Source: Hypoxylon rubiginosum
Lineage: Eukaryota > Ascomycota > Sordariomycetes > Xylariales > Hypoxylaceae
Direction of reading: 5' to 3'
Assembly: GCA_902806565.1 (NCBI GenBank)
Contig: CADCXA010000036.1
Span: 1-64,000 of the forward strand
DNA: 64,000 bases
A program made the position numbers and the translations under genes. The number at the start of each line of letters is the position of its first letter. Within the stretch, counting starts at the first letter, position 1. The notes under the pieces are model-generated. The model was not told the DNA's origin. It worked only from the letters and a program-made list of their open reading frames with translations, and searched no databases. Of the stretch, positions 1 through 14,169 are shown piece by piece.

Positions 1-3000
1 AATTAATTTTATAAGTTATATTAAAAATCACTTTTAAGTAATAAAAATAATCTTTTTTATTATTATTATAAATAATAATATTATTTATATAACTTTTAAT
101 AAAATTATTATATAATATTAAACGTTAATTTATAAATTTTTAAATAAATATTAAAGAATTTTAAAATTTTATAAAAATAATATTTAAAACTTTTAAACCT
201 TAAAAAAATATTATAACCATTTAATTATAATGTTAATATATTATAAAAAATTAATAAAAAAATATAAATTTATTAATAACTAATATAAATTTTTTTTTTT
301 TAATATATTAAACTATATTTTTTTATTATAATAATAAATATACGTTTATTAAAACATTTTTATTTAACGTTTTAAAATTAATAATAATATAGTTTTTACA
401 TTTTTTATTAACTATCTTTTAAACTATAAAATATAAATAAATAAATAAAATTAATTTTTATATTTATTTTAGTTTCTTTTTATTATATATTTTATTAAAA
501 ATTTAATTAAAGAATTTTTTATCCTTAATTTTTAATAAATATATATATTTAAATTTATATTTCTTTTATTAATTATTTATTAAATTAACCGTTATTTTTT
601 TATTATTTAATAATTTAATAATTTTTTTATTTTTTTATATATTTTATTTTTTAGTTAATATTATAAGTTTATTTAAAAAAGATTTACTAATATTATAACA
701 ATGTATTTTATTTTTTATAATAATATTTAAAGTATTTTTAGGTTTTTTAATTTTAAAAAATAAAGGAATTATTTTTACTTTACTTTTTTTCGTAAGTTTT
801 AACGTTTTTTAAATATTGTTTAAAATAATATCCTTTAAATTAAATATTTATTTAAATTTATATAATACTTTAAATTTAACGTTAAAAAAAAAACTAATAT
901 TATAAATATTATTATTAGTTAATAATATTATTTAAATTATATTCGCTTTTTTTTAAATTATTTTAATAAAACCGTTATTAGTTATTTTATCGATGGTGTT
1001 AAATTTTTTTTTTTTATTAATAATTACCGGTTTATTAGTATTATTTAAAAAAGCCACTACTTTAATTAAAAATATATTAATAATATTATATATTATTTTA
1101 AAATATTATAATATAAAGTAAAAGTTTTAATTTTTAAGTAAATTTATATATTTAACTAATAATAAAATTATAATTTATAAAGAAATAATAATTCTTTTTA
1201 TATATAAAACTTTTTATTTTATTTATTATTTTTATTAATATTTTATTAAAATAATTATCTTAAAATATAATTTTAATATAATTTAACTTTTAAAATAATT
1301 AATAACTATATTATATTTATTATAAAAGTCGCTACTAAATAATAAATTAAAGTTAAATAAGTTAAAATATATTTATATTTTAATTATTATTTAAATTATT
1401 TATTATATATATTTTTAAGGTTTAATAATTATTTTTATATAAAATTTAGCCTTTTTTAGTATTTTAATTATACTTAAAATACTTTTAGCGATTATAAAAG
1501 TATTAATTTTAATTAATTTATATTTTTTAATAAAAATATTTAATTATTTTTAATTAATTATTCGGTGTAATATTTCATTATTAATATATATAATTAATAA
1601 TTTAAAGTTATTATAAATATTTATTTTAAAGAAATAATAATATTTTATATTATTTATATATTAAAATAACTTTAATTATATTTTAATAACTTAAATATTT
1701 AATATATTAAATATTATAATTAAATTTATTAATTTTTTATTTTATAAATTATTTATTAATTTATTAAAATACTTATTAATTATATTTTTTATTATAAACG
1801 ATTTATAATTTAATAAAAATTTATTAATTAATAAAAAATTATTTATTTATTAATTTTTTAAGTTAGTGTTAAAAAACTTAAAAAATATATAATTATTAAT
1901 ATATATATGTTTAAAATAATTTAATTTAATATTAAAAACTTTATTATATTTAAAATAGGTTTTTTTTTTTATAATTATATTATATTAATTTGTAAAATAA
2001 TTATAATTAAATTTAATATTAAAGTTTATTTACTTATAATTATTTATTATTATATATTTTTTAGCTTATAATATAGCTTTTTAAATTTTATAATTTTTTT
2101 AATTTTAATTATATAGTTTTTTATTAGTAATAAAAGCGTTTTTTTTTTTATTTATTTTGATTTATTAGCGTTAATAATATTAAAAAAAGCTATTATCTTT
2201 TTAATAATATTATTAATTATTATAATAATTATTATAGTTATATTTATTATTTTAATTATTATTTTAATTATTATTTTAATTATTATTTTAATTATTATTT
2301 TAATTATTATTTTAATTATTATTTTAATTATTATTTTAATTATTATTTTAATTATTATTTTAATTATTATTTTAATTATTTACTTTATTTTTATTTTTAT
2401 TATATTTATTATTAGTTTTATTTTTTTCCTTATTATTATACTTATTTTAAAGTTTATTATTTTTATTTTTATTTTTTTTAAACTTATTACTAAACTTATT
2501 TTTTTATTAATTTTTATTAAACTTTTAAAAAAAGCTTAAATCGTTAAAATTCATGTTATTAAAAAAATTAAATTTTAATAAAAAACCGAAATTAACATTA
2601 AATATATTTATAAAATTAATAATTATTTTTATTTTAACAATTATATTTTTAATTAATTATTTAATTATTAATATAAACGGTAATAAGTTTTTTTTATTAT
2701 TTATTAATAAATTATTTTTTTATATTTTTTATTATTTAATAAAGTATTTAAAATAATTATTAAAAATAAGGTTATTAACTAATAATTAAACTAATACTTA
2801 AAAACTTAAATTTAATATATTAAAAATTAATAAATTATATTAAAACATTTTTAGTATATATATTATATAAATATTATAAATAAAATTTATTATTTAAAAC
2901 TTTAAATTAATGTTTTTAAGGTAATTATTTTATAAATATTTAAATATTATAATATTTTTTATTATTTTTAAAACTAATATTATAAATTATTTAAATAATT

Positions 3001-6000
3001 AATAATAATAATAAATAATATTAACTTTTATTTTTTATTTTTTATTAAAGTTTAATTAAATAGTTTATTAAATTTAAATTTAATTTTAATAAAATTTATA
3101 AAATTAAATAATAATTTTCTTAATTTTTTAATTATTAATTATTATATTATATACTATATTAATAAATAAAAATATAAATTTAAAATAAATATTTTTTTTT
3201 ATTTATATAATTTAATTAAATTTATAAGTTTTTATAAAATTAAGTTAAAAATATTTAATATTTTATAATTATTAACTATTATAATTTCTTATTTATTTAG
3301 TAATTTTTTTTTATATTATTTAAGTTTTAATTATTTTAATAATAAGGTTTTTTAATAAACTATTATTAAAATTAAAACCTATATTATTTATAATTATTTA
3401 AAAAGTAACGGTATATTTTTTAATATATTAAATAATTATATTATTAAATTAAAATCTAAATAAATTTAATTAAATTAAAATTAATAAGTTAAAAAAATTT
3501 AATTAAATTAATATAAAAATAAAATTGGTTATTAATAAATAAAAATATTTACCTATTATATTTTAAAATTATTTAAAGCGTAGAATTTAATAAATATTTA
3601 TAATAAATTAATTTAACTTATTATTTAAAACTTTATAATAATTCTTTTTTTTTAAGATTCCTTAAAACTTATTAAGAAAATTTTAATGGTTTTTTAAGTT
3701 ATTTTAATAATAATAAAAGCTTTAATAAACTTATAAATATTAAAAATTTATAATTTATTAAATCACTTATTAAAATAAACGTAATTAACTAAATAATTAA
3801 GTTTTAATAATTTATTAATTTAATTATTTAAATAAATATAATTAATTAAATAAAATATTTAATTAATAAATATTATAATATAAATAATATTATTTAGATT
3901 TTAAAAATATTAATAATAAAATTTTAACTTATATATTAATTATTATTTATATAAAAAAATACTAAAAATAATTTAATAAATAATATTTAAAACTAAATAA
4001 AAGTTTATAAAATACTTATAATATAATTTTTAAAAATTTTACCGTTAATTAAAAACTATTTTAATAATTATATTTATAATTATATTAAAATATTAATTAA
4101 ATTTAACGTTTAAAAACTAATTAATTAAAGTTTTATATTTAATTAAAAGCTTTTAAAAAAAAAATAACTAAATATTTAACGAATTAATTAAAAAGTAATA
4201 AAAATAAAAAAATTTAATATAAAAAAGGTAAAAATTTTAATTAATACCTGGGTTTATATAATATTAATAAAAATAAAAAATAAAAACTTTAAAGCTTTTA
4301 TAAAAACTTTTTTAAATTTATAGTTATTAATCATTTATTTTATATTAAATATTATTATAATTTTAATTAAGTTTTTTATTATTTTTTTTAATAATTAATA
4401 TAAATATATAAAAAATAATAAAATAATTAAACTAAGGGTTTTTATATATAAAAAAATCTATTAAATATTTATATAAAAAAATTTTTAAATTATTTTTAAT
4501 TAATTTTACTCCGTTAAAAATTTAGTAATAAATTAAATATTTTTTTTGTTAAATAATATAAGAAAGATTAATAAATAAAAAAAATTAAAAAAAATAAGGT
4601 TAATAAATTAATATATAAAAATAAAAAAATTATTATAATTTTTTTTTTATTATATTATAAACTATAAATTAAACTAAAATAATAATTTTATATATATTTA
4701 ATTTTAATTTAAATTAATAGATTTTTTATTAAAAAAATAAATTAATTAATTAAAATTAATAAAAATTAATTAAAATATTATATTAAAAATTATAAAACTA
4801 GTAACAATAAAACTACTAAATATAAAAAACTAAAAAATATATAAAACTTATAAAATTTTAAAATAAAAATTTATAATTAATTATAATATTTAATAAATAA
4901 GTTTAATATTTATATAAAATATATATAATATTATATAAATAAGTTTTAAAAGTTTAAGCTATATATAAAACTAATATACTTTTATATAAAACCTTATAAA
5001 TTATTTTTTTTATTTAATTAAATATTTTATTTTTTTTAAATTTTTTATAAAGTTTTTTATTTTTTTTATTTAGTAATTTTTTATTTTAATTAAAATTATT
5101 TTTTATAAAACTTAATTAAAGTTAAATAATATTTAATTATTAATATAATAAAATTTAATAAAAAAGATATAAAATAAATTATAAATTTTTTAACTTTTAA
5201 AAAATATAAGTTTTATAATAATTAAAAAAATTACTTTTTAAATTTTAAAAAATCCTAGTATTTTTTAGTTTAACTTTTTTATAAGTTTTTTTATTTTTAT
5301 GTTTTTAACGTTTAATATAACCAATTATTTTTTAATATATTTAAAATTTTTAATATGTTTTTTATTTATTTAAATTTTTATTTAATATTAATTTTATTTA
5401 AAATATTTTTAGGTATTTTCTTAAATTTAAGTTATTTAATAAAAGTAAAATCAGTTTTTTAAGTTTTTAAGTGTTTTAAATAAAAGATTATATATCGTAA
5501 AATAATAATTATAATTAATATAAAAAAATATTATATAAAAAAAAAAATTTTATATTATTATAAATAAATTTAATTATAAAAAATAAGTTTTCCTAGTTAT
5601 TTATTTTATAATTAATAAATAATTATAAATAAGTTTTAAAAGTTTAATTAAATTATTTAATTTAATTATTAATTTAAAAATAAAAAGTTATATTTATATA
5701 AAATTTAATATTTATTAATTTAAAAAAATCTTTTTATAAATATATTATAAATTTAAAGTTTTTATTAAAAATAATATTTAGTGGTATATTATATAGTTTT
5801 TAATATTTTTTAATAAAAATTTTAATAAGGTTATTAAAATTTTTTTTTTTTTTTAAAAAAAATAAAATAAGCTATTTTTATAAAAGGATTTATTATTATT
5901 TATATAAAATTATATTTATTTAATAATAATAAGTTTATAATAAAATTTATTATAATAATATATTAAAATTTATAATAAAATTTTATAAGTTAAAAAAAAC

Positions 6001-9000
6001 TGTAAAATATATATTTTAAGATTTTATTTTTTTAATATTTTAAATATTTTTTAACGTATTTTCTAATTATATTTTTTAAATTAAACTATTAAAAGTTACA
6101 GGTTATTAATTTTATAGTTTTATTTATTTTTATATAACTAATAATATATATATTATATTTAAACTTTATAATTTCTTACTATAAAACTATTAATATTTAT
6201 AAGCGGTTTTTATAATAAAACAAATTATTTTATATTTTTATATTTTTTTTTTAATTAATTTTTTTGTTTTAAATAAATAGGATTTTTTAACGCGGCTTTT
6301 TTAAAATTTTTTATAAATTTTAACAACTATTATAATATTTTAAAACTATAAAATTATTTTAATATAAATAAAATAACAGTTAAAATAATAAATATAATTC
6401 CTTATAAATATAAAAAATATTTTTCTTATAAAACTAAAATAATTAACTGGTTTTTAGTTTTTTTTTTTTTAAAGTAATATTATAATAATTTAAATAAAAT
6501 ATTAATTTTTTTATTTATATATCCCGGTTAATAATTAATAATAAACTAATATAAAACAAGCGATTAAATTTATTAAACTTATTTTTAATTTAATATTTTA
6601 ATAATTAAAATAAACTTTAATTTAATAATATACTTTTTTAAAATATTATTTTTATTTTTTAAAAAAGTTAATAATATTTAATAGTTTTTTATTATAAATT
6701 TTATAATTTATTTTAACTAGGTTTAATTTTTAAAAATAAAATATTATAAAATGGAATTTCTTAGTTTTATTTTTTTAAAATAAAATTAATTTTATTATAA
6801 ATTTTAAAACGTTTATTTTAATATAAATAATTAAGTTTAAATTAAAATAAATAAAAATTAAAACAGTTATAAATTAATTTTTTAATGTTTTAAAAATAAT
6901 TAATATTAACTTTATTTATTTTTAGTTTTTTTTATTTTTTTTATTAGTATTTATTAAATGTTTAATTATTATTAAAAAGTTATAAATAAAATATTTATAA
7001 AAGTTTATAAATCTTATAAATTGTTAATATTTTTTAAAACTAGTTAAGTTTTTTTATTTTTAGATATTTTTAATTTTATTTAAACTTATTAATATATTTT
7101 AAGAATTTAATTTTTTAAACTTTTTAAAAATATTTTTTTAATAATATAGTTAAGTAATGTTTTATTAACTATTTAAAAACTTTTTTTATTAAAATATTAT
7201 ATTTTTTTAAATATTTTTATAAATAAAAATATTATTAAAATAAATAAATATATTAATATTAATTAAATTTTAAAAGATATTATTTATTATAACCTGAAAA
7301 ATTACTAAGATATTAATAAATTTAAAAAATATTATTAAATATTTATATAAATTATATTTATATTTAAAAACTATTTTTTATTTATTTTTTTTTAATTTAT
7401 ATAAAATTAAATTTAAACTTAAAATTAATCTTAATAAAAAATTAACAATTTTAAATTATATTTAAAATTTTATAATTAAAAAAATTAAATAATAAATTAA
7501 TATAATAATAATATTAAATTTTTAATAATTAATAATAAGTTATAATAAATTTTTTAAATTTGTTTTTTTAACAAATATTATTAATATAACGTATAATAAA
7601 ATAAACTTTTTAATTTTTCTTATATTAATTATTTTTTTTAGTTAAAACTTTAAAATAAATAATTTTTCTTTATTTATAATATAAAAAAATCTTTAAAAAA
7701 ATGTTTTTTTTTTATAAAAGTTTATAATTTAATTTTAAGGTTAATAATTAAGAAATTATTATCTTATTTTTTAAATTATAATTAAGTAAAATTCTTAGAA
7801 TTTTTTAAAAACATTTTTAAATACTTTTTAAATATCCGTTTAAATTATTATTAAAATAAAAAAAAATATTAATAAATTTATTAAAATTTTATTTATATAA
7901 TTTTTTTTATAGTATTTAAAAATAAATTAAATTCTTTAAATCTAAAAAAAAAAATAAACTAGTTAATATTATTTAAATTATTATTAAAAAAAGATAATAT
8001 TATATTTCTTATTTAAATTAATAAGTTTAAAATTAAAATAAATAAAATAATCTTTTTAATATTATAATATAAAAACTTTTAAATAAAACTTATTTTTTTA
8101 TTTAAATATTAAAATATTAAAGTTTATTATTAATTAAAAATATTATTATTTATAAATAAGGATTTTTTATTAATATATTTTAAAAAAAAATATAATTAAT
8201 ATACTATTTTTTATATTTATAAATATTTTTATTTAATATTTTTTATTATTATAAATAAATGTTATTTTATAAATAAATTAACTTTTAAAATATAATTTAA
8301 AGATTAATTTATTAAAAATTAAAAAGCTTTTATAATTTATAGTTTAATATATTAAAAAAAAAAATATAAAAACTTATTAATATTTTTTATAATTTTATAT
8401 ATTTTTTTTAACTTTAATTATTTAATAAATAAAATTTATTATAATTTTTATATTTTAATTAAAATGAATTTATTATTAAATTATTAGTTTTTTATTAATA
8501 TAATAAAATAACTATTTAAAAATCTAAATTAAAATTTTTTTTTTTAGTAATTTTTAAGAAAAAAACTTTATTAAAATTAAATTAATCTTCGTTTTTTTTA
8601 TAAGTATAAAAACCGGTATTATATTATTACTAGACTTTTATTTTATAAAAATAACTTTTTTTAAAACTATAAATAATTTTTTTTTATTAATATTTCTTTT
8701 TATAAAATAAAATAAAATATTATAATTATTTTTTTTATAATATTAATATAAATATTTATTTTTTTTACGTTAATTAATATTTATTTAGTTAATTTTTTAT
8801 AAAACTTTTTTATTAAAAACCTAATATTTATTTTTAAAATTAAATTAATTATTATTTGTTTATTAATTTTAATTAAATTTAAAATAATTATTTTTACTAT
8901 AAAATTAATAATTTAACTTTAATTACTTTATTATTAAATTAAGTTTACTTTTTTTTAATATATTAAAATTTATAAATATATTTTTATAAATTTACTTAAC

Positions 9001-11400
9001 TTTTTAAATAATATTAATAAATTTTTTATTATTATTTAAAAAACCTTTTTAATTAAAATATATTAGTTTAATAATTTTATCTAGTAAAATTTTAATAATA
9101 TAATTTTAAAAGGTAATTTTAAATTATTAAATTAACTTATTAAAATCTAGTATTTTAATAAAATATTAAACTATATTTTTATAATATTTAAGTTTAAATA
9201 TTTTTTTTAAATTATAATATTTTTTTAAAAAATCCTTAAAATATTTTTTTAAAATAAGTTTATAACTTATTTAAAAATCTATAAATTTTATTTATTTTAC
9301 TATTTATAATTTTTATTAATATTACATTTAAATTTTATTTATTAATAAAGATTTTATTTAATTAATATAATAATAATTTTTTAAAAAATCTTTTATATAT
9401 ATTTTTATATATAATTTTATTTTTAAATATTAAAATTAAAACTTAAAAAAATCCTTATTATTATAAATAATAAGTTTATTAAAATATATAAAATTAATAA
9501 TAATAAAAATAAAATAAACTAATTATTTAAATATTTAAATTAATTTATTTTTTAATATAATTAAAAAAGTTAATTTAATATATAAAATATAAGAAAATAA
9601 TAACTTTTATAAGGATTTTAATAATAATTTTTTTTTTTTTATTAAAATTATTTAAATTACCATTAAAATTATTAAAAGAAAATAATAAATTATTTTTTTT
9701 ATTTCTTTTAAATATAAAAAATCTAGTTTAAATTAAGTTAAATTAAACTTAAATATTAACGATAATTTTTTTAATTTAATTAATTTATAAAACTTAAATA
9801 AATAATTAATTTTTTATTTTTATTTTTAAATTAAAATATATAAATAAAAAATATATATTAAAAATAATACCAGTTTAAATTAATTATTAAAAATTAAATT
9901 TAAATATAACTTATTTTTTTATATTTTTAAATATTAATTATATATTAATTAATTAGTTAACAATTAATTATTTAATAAATTTAATAAAAATAATTTTAAT
10001 ATATATTTAAAAATCTAATAGTTATTTTTAAAAAATTTAGTTTAATTAAACTAAATTAATATATTTTTAAATAAGTAATTTATTAATTTATAGGTTTTTA
10101 ATAATAACTTATTTAATAATTTTATTTTAAATTTTATTATAAATATTAAAATTAATATATAATAACTTTAAAATTAAATATTATTTTTAAGTAATTTAAA
10201 CTAGCTTATTAATTATAATTTATTATATAATATTATTATTTATAAATTTAATAATAATTTTTTAAACTTATTATAAAAATATTTAATTAAATTATTTAAT
10301 TTAATATTTAAAACTAATAATTTAAATAATTAATACTTTAATTTTTATATTATATATTTAAATAATAATATTATAAACTACGTAAAAAATATTATAATTT
10401 TTATAAACTTTTTAATTTTTTTAATAAATAATATTTATTTAAATAACTAAAATTTAAATAATATTATAAAAATTTTACATTTAAATATAAAATTATAAAA
10501 TTTATTTTAAGAAATTAATAATAATAATATTAAATATAGTAAAATTAAAAACGTTTTTTATAATTAATTTATAATTTTAAGGTTAGTAAAATATAAAAAC
10601 TAAGTTTTTAAATTAAAATATTATTTTTATTTTAATAAATTTTTAAATAATAAAAAAAATATTAAGTTTAATAAAAAATCTTTTAAATTTTTAATAAGAA
10701 AAAAATAAAAAAGATTTTTATTGGTATTATTTATATAAAAAGTTAATTAATTAAAAGATTTCTTTAATTAAAAGGATTTTAAATTTAAATTTTTTAAAAA
10801 ATAAAATAGGTTTTTTTTATTTTAATAATTTTAAAATAAAATATAATAAAGTTATTAATAAAAATAATAATAATATTAAACTATAAAAAAGTTATATTAA
10901 AATAATAATATAAATTACTTTAAAAGAAATATCTTTTAATAATAATAAAAAAGTATTATTTATTAGAAAAAAAAGTTTTAAATTATTAAAAAAAATTATA
11001 AAATAATTAATTTAAAATAAAAAAATCTTAAAATATTTAACGTTTTAAAAATTCTTATTAACTATTTAAATTTAATATAATTTTTAGGAAAAATAAAAAT
11101 TATTTATAATAAGAATTTATATTAAAATTTTAAAATAACTTTAATTTAATATAATAATTTTTATAAATTTTAAGATTTTTAATTTTTTTTAATTTAAATA
11201 AAAATTTAAGGTTTTATTTATATTTTAAAATTATTATTTAATTTTTATTTTATTATTATTTTAAACATTTAATTAATATATATTAATTTTATTATTTTAA
11301 TTTAAATTATTTTTATTTATTTAATTTTAATTAACTTATATATTAATATATAAAATATATATTTATTAAAATCTATAATTATAAGTTTTTTTAATTAAAT
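1..11400. repeat. Extremely AT-rich RIP-type heterochromatic block
   Basis: About 11.4 kb consists almost entirely of A and T, with isolated G or C bases and stop codons in every frame. The only open frame over 60 codons (2553-2756) encodes Asn, Ile, Lys, Leu and Phe and looks random. Composition returns to normal within about 100 bases near 11,400. This matches repeats destroyed by repeat-induced point mutation in Pezizomycotina, where C becomes T on both strands. The ancestral element cannot be recognised by eye, and the block could be pericentromeric, subtelomeric or an interstitial repeat island. No gene is supported inside it. Confidence 0.85.
2245..2380. repeat. 12-bp AT-only tandem repeat
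   Basis: The unit TATTATTTTAAT repeats about 11 times without a visible mismatch inside the AT-rich block. The perfect copies suggest expansion after the surrounding sequence decayed. Confidence 0.85.
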
Positions 11401-12552
11401 AAGCCACTTAGATTAAACCATATAACAGATTAACTTTAATTACAGCTAATTTATAATATGTTTAGTTGCTAGATATTTTACTATAATACCAATGAACCTT
11501 TATTAGCAATGAACACCTTAAGCGGTGCTAACCTGGGTAGATATCTTCTTTAATCCATGGTGATATTTTAATCCATCTCTTACTTCAGCCAGTTGTGCTA
11601 TGGTCATCTACAATCAACAGGTTTAAGGCATCTTTCCTTTCTCTCCGTTTCCTTTCGTGAACAACGTCCCGCATACTCCTAGTTAGAAGACGTCTTGACC
11701 CTATCTAGAATCGTTCACCACAGTTTCCGTATGAGCTGATACCTCGTACGGTAGGCGTAGTAATGCCTATTTCCTTTCCGTGAACTAACACGTGTGAGAA
11801 GCTACTTAAGTTCCGGATACCTGAGATATATTCCGTTATTATGTGCCTCCGACGTGTAATACGTCGTCAAAGAGCGCCGTACCGGCGAACATACGCGTAT
11901 TTACCAACACCGCTTTCGATATATTGCAATTTAAGAGCAAATATGAGTAAGGAGCTATACAGCAAGCCATCTCGTCTAGAACACTAGAGACAACGTAGTT
12001 CCTAGGTGTGGGTTAACTTGGACTGTTCGACCTGGCTACCTACATGTAGGTAAGTACCTAGTCGCGCAACCTCTCTTAGATGCGTATTGCCATGCTGCAA
12101 CACTTGGACCGCCATCAAATTGAACCTGCTCAGTTGTGGATTTAGCAACTGGTAGATTATTTAAGACAGCAGCCAAACTCAACTGAATCAATCTCTTTCT
12201 CAAATTCGACTCTTCGTTGTCAACATAGTCCAATACCATTTCTCTCCTCTCCCGACGTATCTCGGATGACAAACACCCATCAATATGGCGACTCCTAATG
12301 GGTATTTCGTTACGATGCCTCGTAGGGATTTCGAGGCTCTTATGCAACGGCAAGTGTAGACCCTACCCTACATAGTATATGATTTGACTACGATGAAGCT
12401 AACGCAAATGTCTTTCGAACAGGAGTGAAGCCGTGAGTTTCACCAGCCTGTAGCCCCGTTAGTGATCGTGGACGTTCTGACAGTTATATAGAACCTTATA
12501 AACCGCAACTTCGAATCTACCCAGCGAGGATCTTTCGTTTGTATCTCAACAG
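11401..12552. other. Transition zone without a recognised gene
   Basis: Composition is normal from about 11,450. Short palindromic TAGGTA-type motifs lie near 12,001 and 12,040-12,060. A minus-strand open frame at 12036-12353 (105 codons) contains a charged, helix-like stretch but matches no family I recognise. It has no visible intron signals joining it to anything, so I do not call it a gene. The region probably contains the promoter and 5' leader of the RRM gene that follows. Confidence 0.4.
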
Positions 12553-14169
12553 ATGAATTCAAAGACCTTACTAGCAAAGCGTGCCGATATTGTAGGTCAT
12601 CTCTTCCTTAGGAACTTCCCTAGCCTTGTTTGTATTTATTCTAATCGTTTACCAGCGGCTCTGGAGATTTATCTGATTGAATCAGGCGTAACTAAGGAGA
12701 AAATTGAGGCAAGTACTACTATCCAAACGTATTCTGTATCATTCGAAGACGGTTGAGCTACGAGAGTGTCTGCCTACGACCGTATTCAAACAATAACTAA
12801 TTGACTATAGCTGCTGAGTCGAGGTATTTCTTCTGGCTTGCAGGTCGGCCATCTATCGACTTTGCCCCTTACTACCACCAGCAAAGATGGAGATATTCGA
12901 GCGGGCCTACCGCTCCGAGCTGACATGTATCCTCAAGCCGAAGCACGATTCCAGTCCAATGTGAACTTAGCTTCACAGGCATTCTACCCTCAAGCCGAAG
13001 CACGATTCCAGTCCAATGTGAACTTAGCTTCACAGACATTCTACCCTCAAGCCGAAGCACGATTCCAGTCCAATGTGAACTTAGCTTCACAGACATTCTA
13101 CCCTCAAGCCGAAGCACAATCCCAGAACCCAATGCTATCCGAGATGAACCCGGTTGCACGAGAATTCCACCCCATGCAGCCCATAGTTCCCGTCACCTCA
13201 TCGTTCCGAGATAGTCGATTCAGTCAGGTGTTTCAGCAGACACAGCCCAATCTCGACTGGGCCGCTTTCGATACTCCTGGAATGAACCGCCTACCCCCTG
13301 TCTCAACTGGCATCCTACCGCCCATCTCAACTGGCGTCCTGCCGCCCGTCCCAACTAGCATCATACCGCCCGTCCCAACTGGCAACCTAGTGCCTCTTGT
13401 GGACACTAGTGGCGTCTCACGACGTCCCATAGTCGTGGATTGCCGGAGGTCAATCGTCATAATGAGTATCACCAATAATATCAGTTATTGGGACATAACG
13501 AGCGTTATCAACCAGGGGCCCCTGGTGGAGATATTCATCCTACCGTCTTCTAGACGCTTCACGGCAGCACGCGTGTCCTTTACTTACGAAGAAGACTGCA
13601 CACTTTTCAAAGACGAGGCCAATATGAATGGCGGAATACGAATAAATGAGACAATGGTTAGTTGAACCTATCGTGATCTTATCTATCCGGTTCCCTGACA
13701 AATTTCTAGTTCCCTGTGCGGTGGTCTAACCGCCAGTTCATCCTCGGTAGGAATGCATCCATACAGATAAATGCCGGGGCTACTCGCAACATCGTGATTA
13801 CGAAGTGTGAGCCGAGAGTTACCGAAGACTATATTCGGCATGATTTGGAACTGCTCAACATCAAGGCCATCAAGGTTGAATTCTCGGATGGAAATTGTCA
13901 CATCAAGACCAACTCGGTAGCCAATAGTCTTCTAGCCATGAAACTATTGAAGAAAAAAGTGTAATGTTGCTCGTCCCAACTTTCCAACTAAACATCGCTA
14001 ACAAGCACTTCATAGTAAGCGTGGGGGTATCGGCAAGAGGATCGATTGGGATGTAGACGAATGCGACTACCGAGTCGCCACTACTTCAATGACGGAACAG
14101 ATGACGCTCTCGAACGCGCAGATAGAAACTGACCTACAGAACCACTCCACCTCATCCCATCTGGGTTAG
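12553..14169 (+). CDS. Nrd1-like RNA-binding protein with two degenerate RRM domains
   Basis: The model has exons 12553-12735, 12811-13656, 13710-13960 and 14016-14169, giving about 477 residues. The last two introns fit well: GTTAGT with CTGAC and CTAG, then GTAATG with CGCTAAC and ATAG, both in phase. The first exon and its GTATCA donor are less certain, so the start could lie elsewhere. The N-terminal half is low complexity: three exact 19-residue repeats (YPQAEARFQSNVNLASQ-F) and a partial fourth, then four PPVSTG-like octads. The C-terminal half has two RRM-like units. One contains GPLVEIFILP. The second follows the linker VRWSNRQFILGRNASIQIN-AGATRNIVI, which resembles the linker of Nrd1/Msa2-type fungal RNA-binding proteins, and ends with IDWDVDECD. 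The RNP motifs lack the usual aromatic residues, so RNA binding may be altered. The gene lies about 1.1 kb from the RIP block and may be a diverged paralogue. Confidence 0.55.
12928..13117 (+). repeat. 57-bp coding minisatellite
   Basis: Three consecutive 57-bp units (12928-12984, 12985-13041, 13042-13098) differ by only a base or two, followed by a partial fourth copy. Each encodes 19 residues in frame inside the RRM gene. The near identity implies recent duplication. Confidence 0.9.
13291..13395 (+). repeat. 24-bp proline/threonine coding repeat
   Basis: Four diverged copies of a unit encoding LPPVSTGI-like octapeptides follow the 57-bp repeat in the same reading frame. It is an independent, older repeat. 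Confidence 0.75.

Noticed and set aside
2553..2756. 67-codon frame in the AT-rich block
   Set aside because: The Asn/Ile/Lys/Phe-only composition is expected from AT-only DNA.
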